A stretch of DNA of 64,000 nt from UBA1672 sp050633325 (GTDB taxonomy: Bacteria > Pseudomonadota > Alphaproteobacteria > Micavibrionales > Micavibrionaceae), in assembly GCA_050633325.1 (NCBI GenBank), contig JBOEGH010000004.1, positions 124,001 to 188,000 on the forward strand, in the 5' to 3' direction. The notes beneath the pieces were generated by a model that did not search any database, was not told the origin of the DNA, and saw nothing but the letters and a program-made list of their open reading frames with translations. Positions within the stretch are counted from its first letter, which is position 1; every line of letters begins with the position of its first letter. A program made the translations under genes and the position numbers. Shown one piece after another: positions 62,825 through 64,000 of the stretch.

Positions 62825-64000
62825 ATGATCAAGCGTTTCTTTTATCTTTTCTGCATTTTTTCATCAATGCAGATGATTACGGGTTGTAGCACAAATCCTG
62901 CGACAGGTGATAATCAATTTACTGCCCTTATGTCTCCGCAACAAGAGGTACAAGTGGGCGCGCAAGAACATGAAAAAATATTAAAGCAGTTCGGCGTATA
63001 TAAGAATAAAAAGTTGCAAGACTATGTAACGAATGTGGGAGATAAGGTCGTCCAATATACTGAACGCCCTGATGTGAAATATAAGTTTTTTTTACTGGAT
63101 AGCCCGGTGGTTAATGCTTTTGCCTTGCCTGGTGGCTATATTTATATGACACGTGGGTTGTTAGCTCTTGCTAATAGCGAGGCGGAAATGGCTTCTGTTC
63201 TAGCGCATGAAACAGGACATATTACAGCACGTCATTCGGCAGAGCGCTATTCGCGTGGTGTTGTTACGTCATTAGGCGCAATGATATTATCAAGCGCAGT
63301 CGGAAGTTCAGGCGTGTCAGAAGCATTGGGCGTCGGCTCTAATTTGTATATGAGCTCTTATTCACGTGGCCAAGAGGGGCAAGCAGATAGTCTTGGTATT
63401 AGGTATTTAAGTAGATCGGGATATACACCGACGGCTATGTCCTCCTTTTTGAGGAATTTACAAGCTGATACTGCGTTGCAGGCGGTAGTTGATGGAAAGA
63501 AGTCGTCTAATGCGACGAACTATTTTTCAACGCACCCTGCAACGGCAGATAGGGTAAATAAAACCGTTAATGAGGCACGTCAATATTCTCAAGAAGGTAT
63601 AGTTAAGAACGCACCATATTTGCGAATGATAGATGGAATGACCTATGGTGATAGTGCTGCGCAAGGTTTTGTGCGAGGAAATGATTTTTATCATCCTGAA
63701 TTAGGATTCAAGTTTTCTGTTCCACAGGGTTATAAATTGAAAAACAATCCATCAAACATAATTGCGACATCAAAGAACGGTGCGGCAATAATATTTGATT
63801 TTGCCTCTAATAAGAGCCGTTCTACGGCGGGTAGTTTTATCAGAAGCACTTGGATGAAAGATAAGAAGATATCCAAGATAGAAAATATTAAAGTTAATGG
63901 TATGGATGCTGCTACTTCTTCTATTAGGGGTTCTTTGAATGGTAAAACAGTTGATATTCGTTTAATTGCTATTCGTTGGAGTGAAAGTCAGTTTGCACGT
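62825..64000 (+). CDS. M48 family metalloprotease lipoprotein, 3' end outside the window
   Basis: This periplasmic zinc protease probably helps quality control of envelope proteins, like BepA and LoiP. The frame is open to the end of the window (392 codons), so the stop is not seen. It has a lipobox (ITGC, Cys21), the zinc motif HETGH (128-132) and the third ligand Glu184 in RGQEGQADSLG. A C-terminal non-protease domain begins near residue 280 (FYHPELGFKFSVPQGYKL) and is cut. GAGG precedes the ATG. All catalytic residues are present. Confidence 0.92.
   Translation, partial: MIKRFFYLFCIFSSMQMITGCSTNPATGDNQFTALMSPQQEVQVGAQEHEKILKQFGVYKNKKLQDYVTNVGDKVVQYTERPDVKYKFFLLDSPVVNAFALPGGYIYMTRGLLALANSEAEMASVLAHETGHITARHSAERYSRGVVTSLGAMILSSAVGSSGVSEALGVGSNLYMSSYSRGQEGQADSLGIRYLSRSGYTPTAMSSFLRNLQADTALQAVVDGKKSSNATNYFSTHPATADRVNKTVNEARQYSQEGIVKNAPYLRMIDGMTYGDSAAQGFVRGNDFYHPELGFKFSVPQGYKLKNNPSNIIATSKNGAAIIFDFASNKSRSTAGSFIRSTWMKDKKISKIENIKVNGMDAATSSIRGSLNGKTVDIRLIAIRWSESQFAR

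Noticed and set aside
1..64000. tRNA, rRNA, CRISPR, transposase or phage genes
   Set aside because: I looked in the intergenic gaps on both strands and saw no cloverleaf, repeat-spacer array or mobile-element gene; short RNAs could still be missed by eye.

Overview
This AT-rich window looks like part of an alphaproteobacterial chromosome. The evidence is gene content and order: pcm / NlpD-like / yajC-secD-secF / Mth938-like / NDUFAF6-like; dapF-mtaB-ftsY; ffh-rpsP-rimM-trmD-rplS; dnaG-rpoD; a DUF2336 protein; and eukaryote-type glutamine synthetase II. Several products recall low-GC Micavibrio- or Rhodospirillales-like lineages, but genus cannot be fixed from the sequence alone. All genes appear intact except the two cut by the window edges (pcm on the left, an M48 protease on the right). 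I saw no rRNA, tRNA, CRISPR array, insertion sequence or prophage.

Layout. 1-6.2 kb: protein repair, envelope and Sec genes. 6.3-8.6 kb: a large orphan protein with two 89-residue internal repeats. 8.7-11.8 kb: sodB, an NDUFAF6-like protein, a small orphan, a SIMPL protein and greA. 11.9-17.0 kb (minus): a carA / beta-carbonic anhydrase / carB operon. 17.1-21.9 kb: yqeY, an unlisted 39-residue minus-strand gene, dnaG and rpoD. 22.0-23.8 kb: a secreted orphan and glutamine synthetase II. 24.0-40.7 kb: a long type IV pilus locus. 40.8-46.3 kb (minus): leuC-orphan-HD domain-leuD-leuB-nfeD-slipin. 46.5-47.2 kb: an acidic orphan. 47.4-51.3 kb (minus): the SRP / ribosome-maturation operon. 51.5-57.8 kb: dapF, mtaB, ftsY, amn, sdaA. 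57.9-59.5 kb: a small orphan and a DUF2336 protein. 59.6-62.8 kb (minus): SNase-like, pip, pgk. 62.8-64 kb: an M48 lipoprotein protease.

The pilus locus is the most system-like part. It encodes an extension ATPase with an MshEN-type (cyclic-di-GMP-binding) N-terminus, a platform protein, a PilM-PilN-like fusion, PilO-like and MshK/PilP-like proteins, a TPR protein, a prepilin peptidase, PilT and PilU, an MshL-type secretin, a membrane-bound AraC-type regulator and one large prepilin. An ABC ATPase, an ABC-2 permease and an anchored helical protein are interleaved with these, which recalls pilGHI of Myxococcus. An HD-GYP-like gene inside the nearby leucine cluster could affect cyclic-di-GMP levels and so link to the MshEN ATPase; this link is inference.

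The carbonic anhydrase gene sits between the two carbamoyl-phosphate synthetase subunit genes and overlaps carB, which suggests bicarbonate is made beside the enzyme that consumes it. A 9-bp long-range stem before rplS may be a regulatory leader.
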